DNA from: Nitrospirota bacterium
GTDB taxonomy: Bacteria > Nitrospirota > Thermodesulfovibrionia > Thermodesulfovibrionales > UBA6898
Direction: 5' to 3'
DNA length: 6,338 nucleotides
NCBI GenBank assembly: GCA_021787505.1
Contig: JAJYLU010000114.1
Coordinates: 1-6,338 of the forward strand
The translations under genes and the position numbers were made by a program. Below are positions 1-5,506 of the stretch, piece by piece; positions within the stretch are counted from its first letter, which is position 1, and each line of letters opens with the position of its first letter. Below the pieces are notes generated by a model. It had not been told where the DNA came from and did no database searches. It saw only the letters and a program-made list of their open reading frames with translations.

Positions 1-375
1 AGGGAGCGGCGCATCCGTGAGCGGGTGGTGGTCTATCACTATATCGCACCGCGGCAGGTTGAAGTCTTTGAAGAAGTGGGGCTGGGAGTCAACGATCGCT
101 ATAACATCAGACTGGGCGGTCTCTTCCTCGCTGACCGGGAATGCAGGTATCTTCAGGCGTCTTATCATGGAGGCGTTTTCAGGCCTCCCGATTGCCCCTG
201 TAAAGCCTATGCTGACGGAACACTTATTTGTCTCGAGTATTTTTTTCAGAGCGAGCGCGCTTGCAAGCGCGTCCGGGTCTGGGTTTGCATATATTACGAT
301 GCAAACGTCCTTAGCGCCGTCGCATACCTTCCTCAAGCGCTCAAGCCTCTGTCGAACTTTGTCCTTTTCCTCCAT
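1..375 (-). CDS. DHH-family phosphoesterase, N-terminal part (cut by window edge)
   Basis: Partial gene, 125 codons visible, running off the left edge. After a charged start (MEEKDKVRQRLERLRK) comes a Rossmann-like strand, then DHH motif I as ANPDPDALASA (about residues 31-41), motif II as IVDSQP (about 94-99), and motif III as VIDHHP (about 115-120). These aspartates and histidines bind the two metal ions in RecJ, nanoRNase and pAp-phosphatase type enzymes, which cleave phosphodiester or phosphomonoester bonds of small nucleotides or single-stranded nucleic acid. The C-terminal half (DHHA1 or another domain) is outside the window, so the substrate cannot be named. The ATG at 375 is the first possible start because an in-frame TAA lies two codons upstream; a weak AAGAG precedes it. 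It is transcribed divergently from the thioredoxin-like gene. Family is certain, subfamily is not. Confidence 0.88.
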   Translation of the reverse strand, partial: MEEKDKVRQRLERLRKVCDGAKDVCIVIYANPDPDALASALALKKILETNKCSVSIGFTGAIGRPENASMIRRLKIPAFPVSEEETAQSDVIAIVDSQPHFFKDFNLPRCDIVIDHHPLTDAPLP

Positions 376-393
376 GTCTTAGACTCTTGTAGT

Positions 394-431
394 TATCAAT
401 TAATTGATAGCACATTAACAGACGCTTGCAA
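394..431 (-). promoter_or_regulatory. 16-bp perfect palindrome overlapping a possible promoter of the DHH gene
   Basis: TATCAATTAATTGATA at 394-409 is a perfect palindrome centred 27 bp upstream of the DHH start codon. On the minus strand TTGCAA (431-426), a 16-bp spacer and TATCAA (409-404) make a weak sigma70-like promoter whose -10 lies inside the palindrome. A dimeric repressor binding here would block transcription. The half-sites are in the opposite order to an FNR box (TTGAT-N4-ATCAA), so no regulator is named. The palindrome is seen directly; the promoter and operator roles are inferred. Confidence 0.4.
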
Positions 432-478
432 GAAAAATATTCCAATGGGTTTCGGCATATGATTCGGGACCTCTCTTT

Positions 479-506
479 TTGACCTCGCAGCAGCAGATCT
501 GATAAT
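479..506 (+). promoter_or_regulatory. sigma70-type promoter for the thioredoxin-like/ccdA operon
   Basis: TTGACC (479-484, 5 of 6 to consensus), a 16-bp spacer and GATAAT (501-506, 5 of 6) form a good housekeeping promoter. The predicted transcript starts near 513. This leaves a leader of about 32 nt ending in an AAGGAG Shine-Dalgarno at 534-539. Confidence 0.6.
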
Positions 507-544
507 ATATGCGGAGTAGCGCAACAATTTAATAAGGAGATTGA

Positions 545-952
545 ATGATGGGAAAGATAGCGGTTGTAGTCTCTCTATTTGCGGTCTTGTTCTTTTCGGC
601 TGGATGCCAGGGAGGTCCGGGAAATGCCCCTGCGCCCCGGAGCAATGCTGAAATCAGCCAAGCCATAAGCTCCGGCAAAAAAACCGTCGTATTTTTCATG
701 AACCCTGCCGGCATTCCGTGCGGACAACAGAACGAAATCCTGAAGAAGCTCTATCAAGACAGGGGCGGCAACTTTAACGTCGCCTATGCAAGCGCGATAA
801 GGCCCGAAGACGAGAAGGCGTTCTATGACTACGGCATACGGAGCCTGCCTTCTCTCGTGCTCGTTGACAGCAGCGGCAACATCAGCCGTCACTTCCCGCC
901 CGGGATACAGTCCTACGAGACGCTCGCGCAAGCACTCGACAGCGTGCGATAG
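545..952 (+). CDS. thioredoxin-fold lipoprotein with a GxxC instead of CxxC site
   Basis: 135-residue exported protein. Residues 1-20 are a signal peptide with a hydrophobic core ending in FSAGC, a lipobox-like site (C21) with Ser at -3 instead of the usual Leu. After a Pro/Gly-rich linker comes a thioredoxin fold: strand TVVFFMN (47-53), active-site loop NPAGIPC (53-59), helix to about 72, and the cis-proline equivalent in SLPS (P102) before strand LVLVDSSG. Apart from C21 the only cysteine is C59. The position of the nucleophilic first cysteine of CxxC is Gly56, so this is not a standard dithiol oxidoreductase. It may work by a single-cysteine mechanism or bind a partner. The stop codon overlaps the next gene by 1 nt (TAGTG), and that gene is a CcdA-type electron carrier, which supports a role in extracytoplasmic thiol chemistry. 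Two ATGs are tandem (545, 548); spacing from AGGAG slightly favours the second. Confidence 0.82.
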   Translation: MMGKIAVVVSLFAVLFFSAGCQGGPGNAPAPRSNAEISQAISSGKKTVVFFMNPAGIPCGQQNEILKKLYQDRGGNFNVAYASAIRPEDEKAFYDYGIRSLPSLVLVDSSGNISRHFPPGIQSYETLAQALDSVR

Positions 953-1593
953 TGGACCTCGGCGCCGCGAATATCTTTCTGGCGGTGGGCGGCGGCCTGG
1001 CAAGCGTGCTTTCTCCCTGCGTGCTCCCGGTCGTCCCCGTCATTGTTGCCGGCGCGGAGGCCCGCGACCGTCTCCGGCCGTTGCTCGTCGTCCTCGGGCT
1101 TTCGATCACATTCATGGCCATGGGCGCCGTCTCATCGCTCTTCGGAGCGCTTCTTGCAGGCCGCACGCGGTACATCGAACAGGCCGGCGGCCTGATCATC
1201 CTCGTCATGGGGCTCATGCTCATTTTGGACATAAACATCTTCAAACGTCTCTACCGGCTCTCGAACATACAGGTAAACTCGGAGGGCCGTTTCGGAGGCC
1301 TCGTTCTCGGCATGGCCCTGGGGCTGGTATGGGTCCCATGCGTGGGGCCGGTACTGTCCGGCATCCTTGCCATGGTCGGCACGAGCGGCCGCCTTGCGCG
1401 CGGTATCGTCCTGCTGGGTTTTTATTCCTTCGGTTTTGCCGCACCAATGCTTGCCGTAGCATACTCCTCCCATACGATCCAGCGCAGACTCAGGAAGGTG
1501 ACGGGACATGAGAAACTCCTCCGTTATCTCGCTGGCGGCGTCCTTTTCGCCTTCGGCCTTTATGCTGTGTTCATAGGCAATTTTGCCTTTTAG
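952..1593 (+). CDS. ccdA: CcdA/DsbD-type transmembrane thiol-disulfide electron carrier
   Basis: 213-residue integral membrane protein with about six hydrophobic segments, the size of CcdA (DsbD beta-domain only). Two repeat-like halves each carry the family's cysteine motif: LSPCVLPVVP (C23) in the first helix and WVPCVGPVLS (C130) in the fourth. In this family the two cysteines take electrons from cytoplasmic thioredoxin and pass them to exported thioredoxin-like proteins for cytochrome c maturation or disulfide reduction. The GTG start at 952 shares its G with the upstream TAG stop, so translation is probably coupled to the lipoprotein gene, its likely redox partner or accessory. Hydrophilic stretches at about 35-42 and 96-113 are probable loops. 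No terminator is visible after the stop. The family call is firm; whether the end use is cytochrome c or another thiol pathway cannot be seen here. Confidence 0.92.
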   Translation: MDLGAANIFLAVGGGLASVLSPCVLPVVPVIVAGAEARDRLRPLLVVLGLSITFMAMGAVSSLFGALLAGRTRYIEQAGGLIILVMGLMLILDINIFKRLYRLSNIQVNSEGRFGGLVLGMALGLVWVPCVGPVLSGILAMVGTSGRLARGIVLLGFYSFGFAAPMLAVAYSSHTIQRRLRKVTGHEKLLRYLAGGVLFAFGLYAVFIGNFAF

Positions 1594-1623
1594 TATTCCC
1601 TGAGGCCCGCTTTCCGCCGCTGC

Positions 1624-1666
1624 TGGTATAATGTGAGAAAAAAGAGCTCTGCCCGAACAGGAGGTG
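1624..1666 (+). promoter_or_regulatory. extended -10 promoter and ribosome binding site fixing the OYE start
   Basis: TGGTATAAT at 1624-1632 is an extended -10 element (TGn plus a consensus TATAAT); no convincing -35 lies upstream. The transcript would start near 1639. AGGAGGTG at 1659-1666 is a strong Shine-Dalgarno just ahead of the ATG at 1669. A GTG at 1633 in the same frame abuts the -10 element and lies upstream of the predicted transcript start, so it cannot be the start from this promoter. Confidence 0.6.
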
Positions 1667-1668
1667 CA

Positions 1669-2796
1669 ATGAGCAGATTATTTACGCCTTTTTCTTTGGG
1701 ACCGGTAGAGTTGCCGAACCGTGTAGTCGTCTCTCCCATGTGTCAGTACAGTGCAAATGACGGCGTCCCCGGAGACTGGCATCTCCACCATCTGATGCAG
1801 TTCGGCTATTCGGGAGCAGGGCTCGTAATGGTCGAAGCCACCGGGGTCGAGCGCCGCGGCAGGATCACGCACGGGTGTCTTGGACTGTATTCCGATGACT
1901 GCGAAGCTGCCCTCTCCCGGATCATCAATTCGGTGAGACGTGTATCGGGATCTACGCGCTTCGGCATCCAGCTTGCCCATGCCGGACGGAAGGCGTCCGC
2001 CAATGTCCCGTGGGTGAACGCAGGGGCACCTCTCGGGGACGGCGAAGATCCCTGGAAGACGGTCGGGCCGTCGGCCGTTCCCTTCGGGGAGGGATGGCAC
2101 ATTCCCGAGGCCTTGGATGAAAAGGGCATCGAAAGGACCACTGCTGCGTTTGTCGACGCTGCCCTAAGGGCCGCAAGAATCGGGTTCGACGTGGTGGAGG
2201 TGCATGCCGCACACGGATATCTCCTCCATGAATTCCTTTCTCCTCTGTCCAATTTTCGTCAGGACTCTTACGGCGGCAGCCTCGAAAGCAGGATGAGGTT
2301 TCCCCTGAATATCGTGAGGGCGGTACGTGCGGCGGTGCCGCGCGAGGTAGTAGTGGGGGCCCGGATAACTGGAAGCGACTGGGACGAAAAAGGACTCGGG
2401 CCGGAAGACGCGGTCCTGTTCGCACGCGAACTGAAGTCATTGGGAGCCGGGTATGTCTGCGTCTCTTCTGGCGGGATACTGCCCTCGATCCGGGTCCCTT
2501 CAACTCCGGGATATAATGTGCCGATTGCTGCAAAAGTAAAGGGCGAGGCGGGCGTCCCCGTCCGCGCTGTCGGCATGATCGTCACACCGGAACAGGCCGA
2601 AGAGGTCGTCGCGGCCGGCAAGGCAGACCTGGTCTGTATGGCCCGCGCCTTCCTGGATAATCCGCGGTGGGTCTGGCACGCCGCTGAACTGCTCGGGGCT
2701 TCCGCGCACTACCCCCTCCAATATGCGAGGGCGAAGCGTTCTCTGTGGCCGGGAGCCGAGATCGCAAGACCCTTCAAACCGGGGAATCATGACTGA
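1669..2796 (+). CDS. NADH:flavin oxidoreductase, Old Yellow Enzyme family (YqjM/XenA class)
   Basis: 375-residue FMN-dependent (beta/alpha)8 barrel ene-reductase that uses NAD(P)H to reduce activated C=C bonds of enones and related electrophiles in the cytoplasm. It has the signature residues of the thermophilic-like OYE class: SPMCQYS with C25 and Y27 (redox-tuning Cys as in YqjM Cys26), QLAHAGRK with Q101, the substrate-binding pair H179/H182 in VHAAHGYLLHEF, the conserved SPLSNFRQDSYGGS segment (191-204), the FMN contact R232 in ARIT, and the phosphate-binding region near MARAFLDNP (R326). The C-terminal YPLQYARAK matches the XenA-like tail. Length is a little over YqjM and close to XenA. 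The start is ATG 1669, set by the Shine-Dalgarno and promoter upstream. It probably forms its own transcription unit behind the 1624-1632 promoter. The physiological substrate cannot be told from sequence; detoxification or stress roles are usual. Confidence 0.93.
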   Translation: MSRLFTPFSLGPVELPNRVVVSPMCQYSANDGVPGDWHLHHLMQFGYSGAGLVMVEATGVERRGRITHGCLGLYSDDCEAALSRIINSVRRVSGSTRFGIQLAHAGRKASANVPWVNAGAPLGDGEDPWKTVGPSAVPFGEGWHIPEALDEKGIERTTAAFVDAALRAARIGFDVVEVHAAHGYLLHEFLSPLSNFRQDSYGGSLESRMRFPLNIVRAVRAAVPREVVVGARITGSDWDEKGLGPEDAVLFARELKSLGAGYVCVSSGGILPSIRVPSTPGYNVPIAAKVKGEAGVPVRAVGMIVTPEQAEEVVAAGKADLVCMARAFLDNPRWVWHAAELLGASAHYPLQYARAKRSLWPGAEIARPFKPGNHD

Positions 2797-2893
2797 TACC
2801 GGAAATTTCACGGCGCTGTATGAGCTGGAGAACAGGAGAATCTGCCGGAGTCCGTTCAGAACGCATGCAAGCCGTTTCCTCTCTCTGCACTGA
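2789..2893 (+). CDS. 34-codon ORF overlapping the OYE stop (doubtful)
   Basis: An ATG at 2789 lies inside the last codons of the OYE gene, overlaps its TGA by 8 nt (ATGACTGA) and is preceded by GGGGA, an arrangement typical of coupled genes. It reads MTDTGNFTALYELENR and on to a TGA at 2891-2893. There is no recognisable domain; the second half is rich in Arg, Ser and His and looks like non-coding translation. It may be the remnant of a downstream operon gene whose body was lost, or chance. Its end meets the T-run of the minus-strand terminator. Confidence 0.2.
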   Translation: MTDTGNFTALYELENRRICRSPFRTHASRFLSLH

Positions 2894-2934
2894 AAAATTA
2901 AGGGCAGGCCCGGGGATCGGGGATAGGCCTGCCC
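2893..2934 (-). terminator. Rho-independent terminator of the minus-strand RNA
   Basis: A perfect 9-bp GC-rich stem (GGGCAGGCC, 2934-2926, with GGCCTGCCC, 2910-2902) has a 15-nt loop and is followed on the minus strand by TTAATTTTTC. On the plus strand the stem is followed by ATGGGG with no T-run, so it is not an efficient terminator for the OYE gene. The loop is longer than usual. Confidence 0.55.
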
Positions 2935-2988
2935 ATGGGGATCGAAGGTAAGTTCAATAATGGGGATCATTGGAGGGTCTTACCTTCA
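2893..2988 (-). ncRNA. candidate C-rich small RNA (about 95 nt) with AUCCCC motifs
   Basis: Read on the minus strand from about 2987. Hairpin 1 is GAAGGUAAG (2987-2979) paired perfectly with CUUACCUUC (2952-2944). It encloses a 6x2 internal loop (ACCCUC/AA) and a 7-bp inner stem, CAAUGAU with AUUAUUG, closed by a CCCC loop. An unpaired linker GAUCCCCAU (2943-2935) follows. Hairpin 2 is GGGCAGGCC (2934-2926) with GGCCUGCCC (2910-2902) around a 15-nt loop holding two UCCCC, then UUAAUUUUUC. The inner-stem pair 2968/2959 is a G-U wobble in minus-strand RNA but A-C in plus-strand RNA, which favours the minus strand. A promoter (2994-3023) ends at the right distance from the 5' hairpin. All four CCCC runs are exposed, as in sRNAs that pair with ribosome binding sites. 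No known RNA family was recognised. Confidence 0.5.
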
Positions 2989-2993
2989 CAAAT

Positions 2994-3023
2994 ATAGTAC
3001 CATACCCCTTTGCGATTTGCCAA
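2994..3023 (-). promoter_or_regulatory. promoter for the candidate small RNA
   Basis: On the minus strand TTGGCA (3023-3018, 5 of 6 to -35 consensus), an 18-bp spacer and TACTAT (2999-2994, 4 of 6) with TG one base before it (extended -10) form a plausible sigma70 promoter. Initiation would fall at about 2987-2989, exactly where the 5' hairpin of the RNA candidate begins. Confidence 0.45.
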
Positions 3024-3160
3024 CAGACGGCTTCTCCCCACTATCCATTCAGGAGGGACGATAACTCAACTTTCCCGATCTTCCCCTCTCATGATAAAGT
3101 GTCGGCCCTGATGCCAAAGGAATAATAACCTAAACTTGTAAGTTGAGAGTTACTTTATTT
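3024..3160. other. non-coding stretch between sRNA promoter and HTH promoter
   Basis: Part of a gap with no convincing gene. It contains AACTT-GT-AAGTT (3133-3144), a short inverted repeat just upstream of the HTH promoter that could be an operator, and an AGGAGGGAC (3051-3059) with no start codon behind it. I see no RNA gene or coding signal here. Confidence 0.35.
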
Positions 3161-3189
3161 TTTAAATTTCACCTTTATTTTTTTATAAT
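3161..3189 (+). promoter_or_regulatory. promoter of the HTH_25 gene
   Basis: TTTAAA (3161-3166, 4 of 6), a 17-bp spacer and a perfect TATAAT (3184-3189) sit in a very AT-rich tract. Initiation near 3196 leaves a leader of only about 14 nt before the GTG at 3210, with at best a weak Shine-Dalgarno. Confidence 0.55.
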
Positions 3190-3209
3190 TTTTTGTTAAG
3201 TTTGAGTTT

Positions 3210-3563
3210 GTGGAAAAGGGGCTTAGAGAACTCAGGATATCTGCCGGCATGGAAATCGACGATATCTCAAGAAGAACCGGGATAACCCGAAGATACCTGA
3301 CTGCTATTGAAAATGGAGACTTTGAGGCTCTTCCGGGCGACATCTACGCTAGAGGTTATATCAGGGAATATGCAAAATGTCTCAGCATTCCCTCTACAGA
3401 GGCGCTACAAGAATATGAAGCGTACCTGCAAAGAAAGGGTCGCGACGAGAAGAAGTCGGCCGCAGGAGAAGTCAGGAAAAGCAGCTTTTTGCTTAAATTG
3501 GAACGTTTCTTTTACCACAAACAGGGACCGCAGGCAGGTCATCAGGGACAACCCTGCCAATAG
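3210..3563 (+). CDS. short RodZ-like (HTH_25) DNA-binding protein
   Basis: 117 residues. Residues 3-70 match the Xre/RodZ-type helix-turn-helix domain: LRELRISAGMEIDDISRRTG, then ITRRYLTAIENGDFEALPGD, then YARGYIREYAKCLSI. The signature elements are the RYLxAIExGDFxxLPG segment and the arG(Y/F)IRxYA helix. RodZ itself continues with a transmembrane helix and a periplasmic beta-domain; here the tail is only a charged linker (72-92), a short KLERFF segment and a polar end, with no membrane span. It is therefore probably a cytoplasmic regulator or a shortened RodZ relative. The start must be GTG 3210: an in-frame TAA at 3186-3188 excludes anything earlier, and the next Met (M14) would remove the first helix. 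The Gln/Gly-rich end could reflect a 3' frameshift, but no TM or DUF4115-like peptide appears in the other frames before the terminator at 3584. Confidence 0.82.
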   Translation: MEKGLRELRISAGMEIDDISRRTGITRRYLTAIENGDFEALPGDIYARGYIREYAKCLSIPSTEALQEYEAYLQRKGRDEKKSAAGEVRKSSFLLKLERFFYHKQGPQAGHQGQPCQ

Positions 3564-3583
3564 TACGCTCCGCCGTCGTGAAA

Positions 3584-3627
3584 AAGAAAGGGGAGAGGCC
3601 GTTCTTGGGCAGCCTCTCCCCTTTCTT
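3584..3627. terminator. bidirectional terminator between convergent genes
   Basis: A perfect 16-bp stem, AAGAAAGGGGAGAGGC (3584-3599) with GCCTCTCCCCTTTCTT (3612-3627), has a 12-nt loop. The A/T-rich outer part gives U-rich 3' flanks on both strands, with CTTTCTTTTTC on the minus strand the stronger. It lies 20 bp after the HTH_25 gene and 30 bp after the amt stop, so it serves both. Confidence 0.88.
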
Positions 3628-3657
3628 ATGGATTATCCGGTGTAAACTCCCCTAAGC

Positions 3658-5109
3658 TCAGACGGCCTGATTCTGAGAGATGGTGGCGATTCCATCCACC
3701 CCTCCTTCTTCATGCGCGTGGACGGCTGATCCGCCGGGGAATATCTGCAGGTTGTACGCGCGTTCGCCATGTATGCTCTCATCGAGGCCGGTCATCTCGG
3801 CCTCTTCATCCACCCGGAGACCAACAACTGCCTTGACGACCATAAAAACAATGAAGGTCACAGTTACGGTATAGACAACGGTGACGCCCACGGCGATACA
3901 CTGTGTAAGAAGCTGGCCGGGATTGCCGTAGAGGAGACCCCTTCCGGCCGCGTTTATCGAGGGGTCGGCAAAAACACCCGTAAGGATGGCGCCGAGTGTA
4001 CCGGCCACACCATGTATGCCGAAGGCATCGAGTGTATCGTCATATCCGAACCTCGGCTTCATTGCCGCCACAGAGAAGAAGGCCACAACGCCTGCCGCAG
4101 CGCCGATGAAGAGTGCCCCCGAAACATTCACGAATCCTGCGGCAGGTGTTATCGCTACCAGGCCGGCGACCGCTCCGGAGGCGAGACCGAGCACGGTCGG
4201 CTTCTTCGAGTGGATCCATTCGACCGCCATCCACGCAACGGCCGCGATTGCGGTCGCCGTATTGGTATTAAGAAACGCCGCGCCTGCCAGCCCGTTTGCA
4301 GCGAGCGCGGAGCCTGCGTTAAAGCCGAACCATCCGAACCAGAGAAGCCCGGCGCCGGTGACCACCGATGTCAGGTTGTTCGGCAGAAGCGTTGCCTGGC
4401 GTCTCTTGCCGAGGACAAGGGCGCCCACGAGGGCAGCGATACCGGCGTTGACATGCACGACCGTTCCTCCCGCAAAGTCCAGCGCGCCGAGTTTCGCAAG
4501 AAACCCTCCGCCCCAGACCCAGTGGGCGACCGGAAGATAGGCAAACGTCATCCACAAAAAGGAAAAGAGGACCCATGCCGAAAATTTCATACGCTCTATG
4601 TACGCACCACTTGCAAGGGCCACGGTAATCGCTGCAAAGGTCAGTTGGTACATGATAAAGATGAATTCAGGTATCGTCTTCGCGAGGTCGCCGATGCTGC
4701 CCACGCCGACACCCGAAAGGAGCAGCTTTGCCCCGTTGCCTATTACCCCTCCTATGTCCCCGCTGAAGGACAGGGTATACCCGTACAGGACCCAGAGCAC
4801 ACTCACGATACAGAAGGTCACAAACGACATTGCCATGGTGTTCAGCATATCCTTGCGCTTTGCGAGGCCGCCGTAAAACAGTGCAAGCCCCGGCAGCGTC
4901 ATCAGCATGACCAGCGCCGTAGCCACAATCATCCACGCCGTGTCACCGGTGTCGATCTTTGGCGCGTCCGCCGCCGCCACTGCGGGGGCGGACGCAGTCT
5001 GCCCCACTACCGCCGCAGCCGGAACAGGCTGCGTCTTTTCCCCGGCAAACACCATGCCGGCAGGGACGAAAAACCAGAGTATCATGAAGATACTTATAAA
5101 CGTTCTCAT
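3658..5109 (-). CDS. amt: ammonium transporter (Amt/MEP/Rh family)
   Basis: 483-residue integral membrane protein that conducts ammonium across the inner membrane. Residues 1-22 are a signal peptide (cleavage likely after VFA), as in many bacterial Amt proteins, followed by an unusually long Ala/Pro/Val-rich segment (23-50) before the first helix (TAWMIVATALVMLMTLPGLA). Conserved features are LPGLALFYGGL (72-82), YQLTFAAIT (154-162, F158 equivalent to the phenylalanine gate), D211 and the twin-histidine pore pair H219 (GGTVVHVNAG) and H366 (AFGIHGVAG). The C-terminus has GLDESIHGERAYN, the conserved regulatory tail contacted by PII proteins, plus about 30 extra residues. GGAGGAG sits about 8 nt before the ATG. 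It lies 94 bp downstream of the small NifA-like HTH gene with no promoter or terminator evident between them, so the two are probably cotranscribed from the sigma54 promoter. No glnK/glnB gene is adjacent. Confidence 0.96.
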   Translation of the reverse strand: MRTFISIFMILWFFVPAGMVFAGEKTQPVPAAAVVGQTASAPAVAAADAPKIDTGDTAWMIVATALVMLMTLPGLALFYGGLAKRKDMLNTMAMSFVTFCIVSVLWVLYGYTLSFSGDIGGVIGNGAKLLLSGVGVGSIGDLAKTIPEFIFIMYQLTFAAITVALASGAYIERMKFSAWVLFSFLWMTFAYLPVAHWVWGGGFLAKLGALDFAGGTVVHVNAGIAALVGALVLGKRRQATLLPNNLTSVVTGAGLLWFGWFGFNAGSALAANGLAGAAFLNTNTATAIAAVAWMAVEWIHSKKPTVLGLASGAVAGLVAITPAAGFVNVSGALFIGAAAGVVAFFSVAAMKPRFGYDDTLDAFGIHGVAGTLGAILTGVFADPSINAAGRGLLYGNPGQLLTQCIAVGVTVVYTVTVTFIVFMVVKAVVGLRVDEEAEMTGLDESIHGERAYNLQIFPGGSAVHAHEEGGVDGIATISQNQAV

Positions 5110-5203
5110 TTCACTACTCCTCCTTCGGCTTGATTATCTTTATCATGTATCTCATTCCGCCAATTGTGCATACTGGAAAACCCAACTTCCGTCGTCCGGC
5201 TGT
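5110..5203 (-). other. 94-nt spacer between HTH gene and amt
   Basis: No terminator and no GG-N10-GC sigma54 element were found in this spacer. It ends with the strong GGAGGAG ribosome binding site of amt. It is probably a leader or spacer within one operon; post-transcriptional control cannot be excluded. Confidence 0.4.
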
Positions 5204-5413
5204 TCACCGCTTATAGATTTGCCGGTCGGCGTCGTGACCGGCCCATCGCACCTCCTTTGTCCGGATTCCGTATTTGTCGATCTTGTAGGTAATCATCCTC
5301 TCGGTAATTCCGAGTCTTCTCGCAGCCCTGGCCATTACCCAGCCGCATTCCCTGAGGGCCTTGATGATCTCTTCTTTTTCGAGTTCCTTTATCTTGTCCT
5401 TCAGTGTTTCCAT
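5204..5413 (-). CDS. stand-alone Fis/NifA-type helix-turn-helix protein
   Basis: 69 residues. Residues 9-53 read like the extreme C-terminus of NifA/NtrC-type enhancer-binding proteins: an ELEKEEIIKALRECGW helix, then the HTH, ARAARRLGITERMITYKIDKYGI (28-50). The AARRLGIT-x-R-x(3)-YKI-x-KYGI pattern is the NifA/Fis-family (HTH_8) signature. There is no AAA+ sigma54-interacting domain, no GAF or receiver domain, and none in other frames upstream. GAGGTGG lies 7 nt before the ATG at 5413 and a -24/-12 promoter lies just upstream, so this is a complete small gene, not a truncated one. It sits first in the likely operon with amt, so a role in nitrogen-dependent control is inferred: it could compete with a full-length NifA for sites, act as an accessory DNA-binding subunit, or autoregulate. 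A polar tail (RWAGHDADRQIYKR) ends the protein. Confidence 0.85.
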   Translation of the reverse strand: METLKDKIKELEKEEIIKALRECGWVMARAARRLGITERMITYKIDKYGIRTKEVRWAGHDADRQIYKR

Positions 5414-5440
5414 CGTTCCACCTCACTCAAGATCCATAGA

Positions 5441-5457
5441 TTGCGAAAAATATGCCA
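5441..5457 (-). promoter_or_regulatory. sigma54 (RpoN) -24/-12 promoter
   Basis: The minus strand reads TGGCATATTTTTCGCAA, matching TGGCAC-N5-TTGCA with the invariant GG and GC exactly 10 nt apart. Initiation would be near 5431, 18 nt before the HTH protein's ATG, which leaves room for its Shine-Dalgarno. This fits nitrogen-limitation control by an NtrC or NifA activator, as known for amt genes elsewhere. No perfect NifA site (TGT-N10-ACA) was seen upstream. Confidence 0.75.
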
Positions 5458-5506
5458 GGACGTATGTGCTTGATTTATTGGAACATTGCAAAATTGGATC
5501 TAAGAC

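Noticed and set aside
394..409. FNR/CRP box
   Set aside because: Half-sites run ATCAA-N4-TTGAT, the reverse of the FNR order TTGAT-N4-ATCAA, and do not match TGTGA-N6-TCACA.
25..462. Plus-strand open frames over the first 460 bases
   Set aside because: The minus strand encodes clear DHH phosphoesterase motifs (NPDPDALASA, DSQP, DHHP) across the same bases; the plus frames have no domain and are antisense shadows.
1633..1668. GTG at 1633 as OYE start
   Set aside because: It abuts the TATAAT of the promoter and lies ahead of the predicted transcript start; the ATG at 1669 has the Shine-Dalgarno and matches the family N-terminus.
2902..2987. Plus-strand reading of the GGGGAT hairpins as a CsrA/RsmA-sponge RNA
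   Set aside because: GGA motifs in loops are suggestive, but the plus strand has no terminator T-run after the hairpins, one inner-stem pair becomes an A-C mismatch, and I found no promoter in that orientation.
3769..5133. 454-codon open frame antisense to amt
   Set aside because: Its translation is rich in Arg, His, Gly and Cys with no domain and lies wholly opposite a well-conserved Amt protein; the openness follows from amt codon bias.
5221..5242. GCCGGTC...GACCGGC inverted repeat
   Set aside because: It lies within the coding tail of the small HTH gene with no T-run; probably incidental, though a weak mRNA hairpin is possible.
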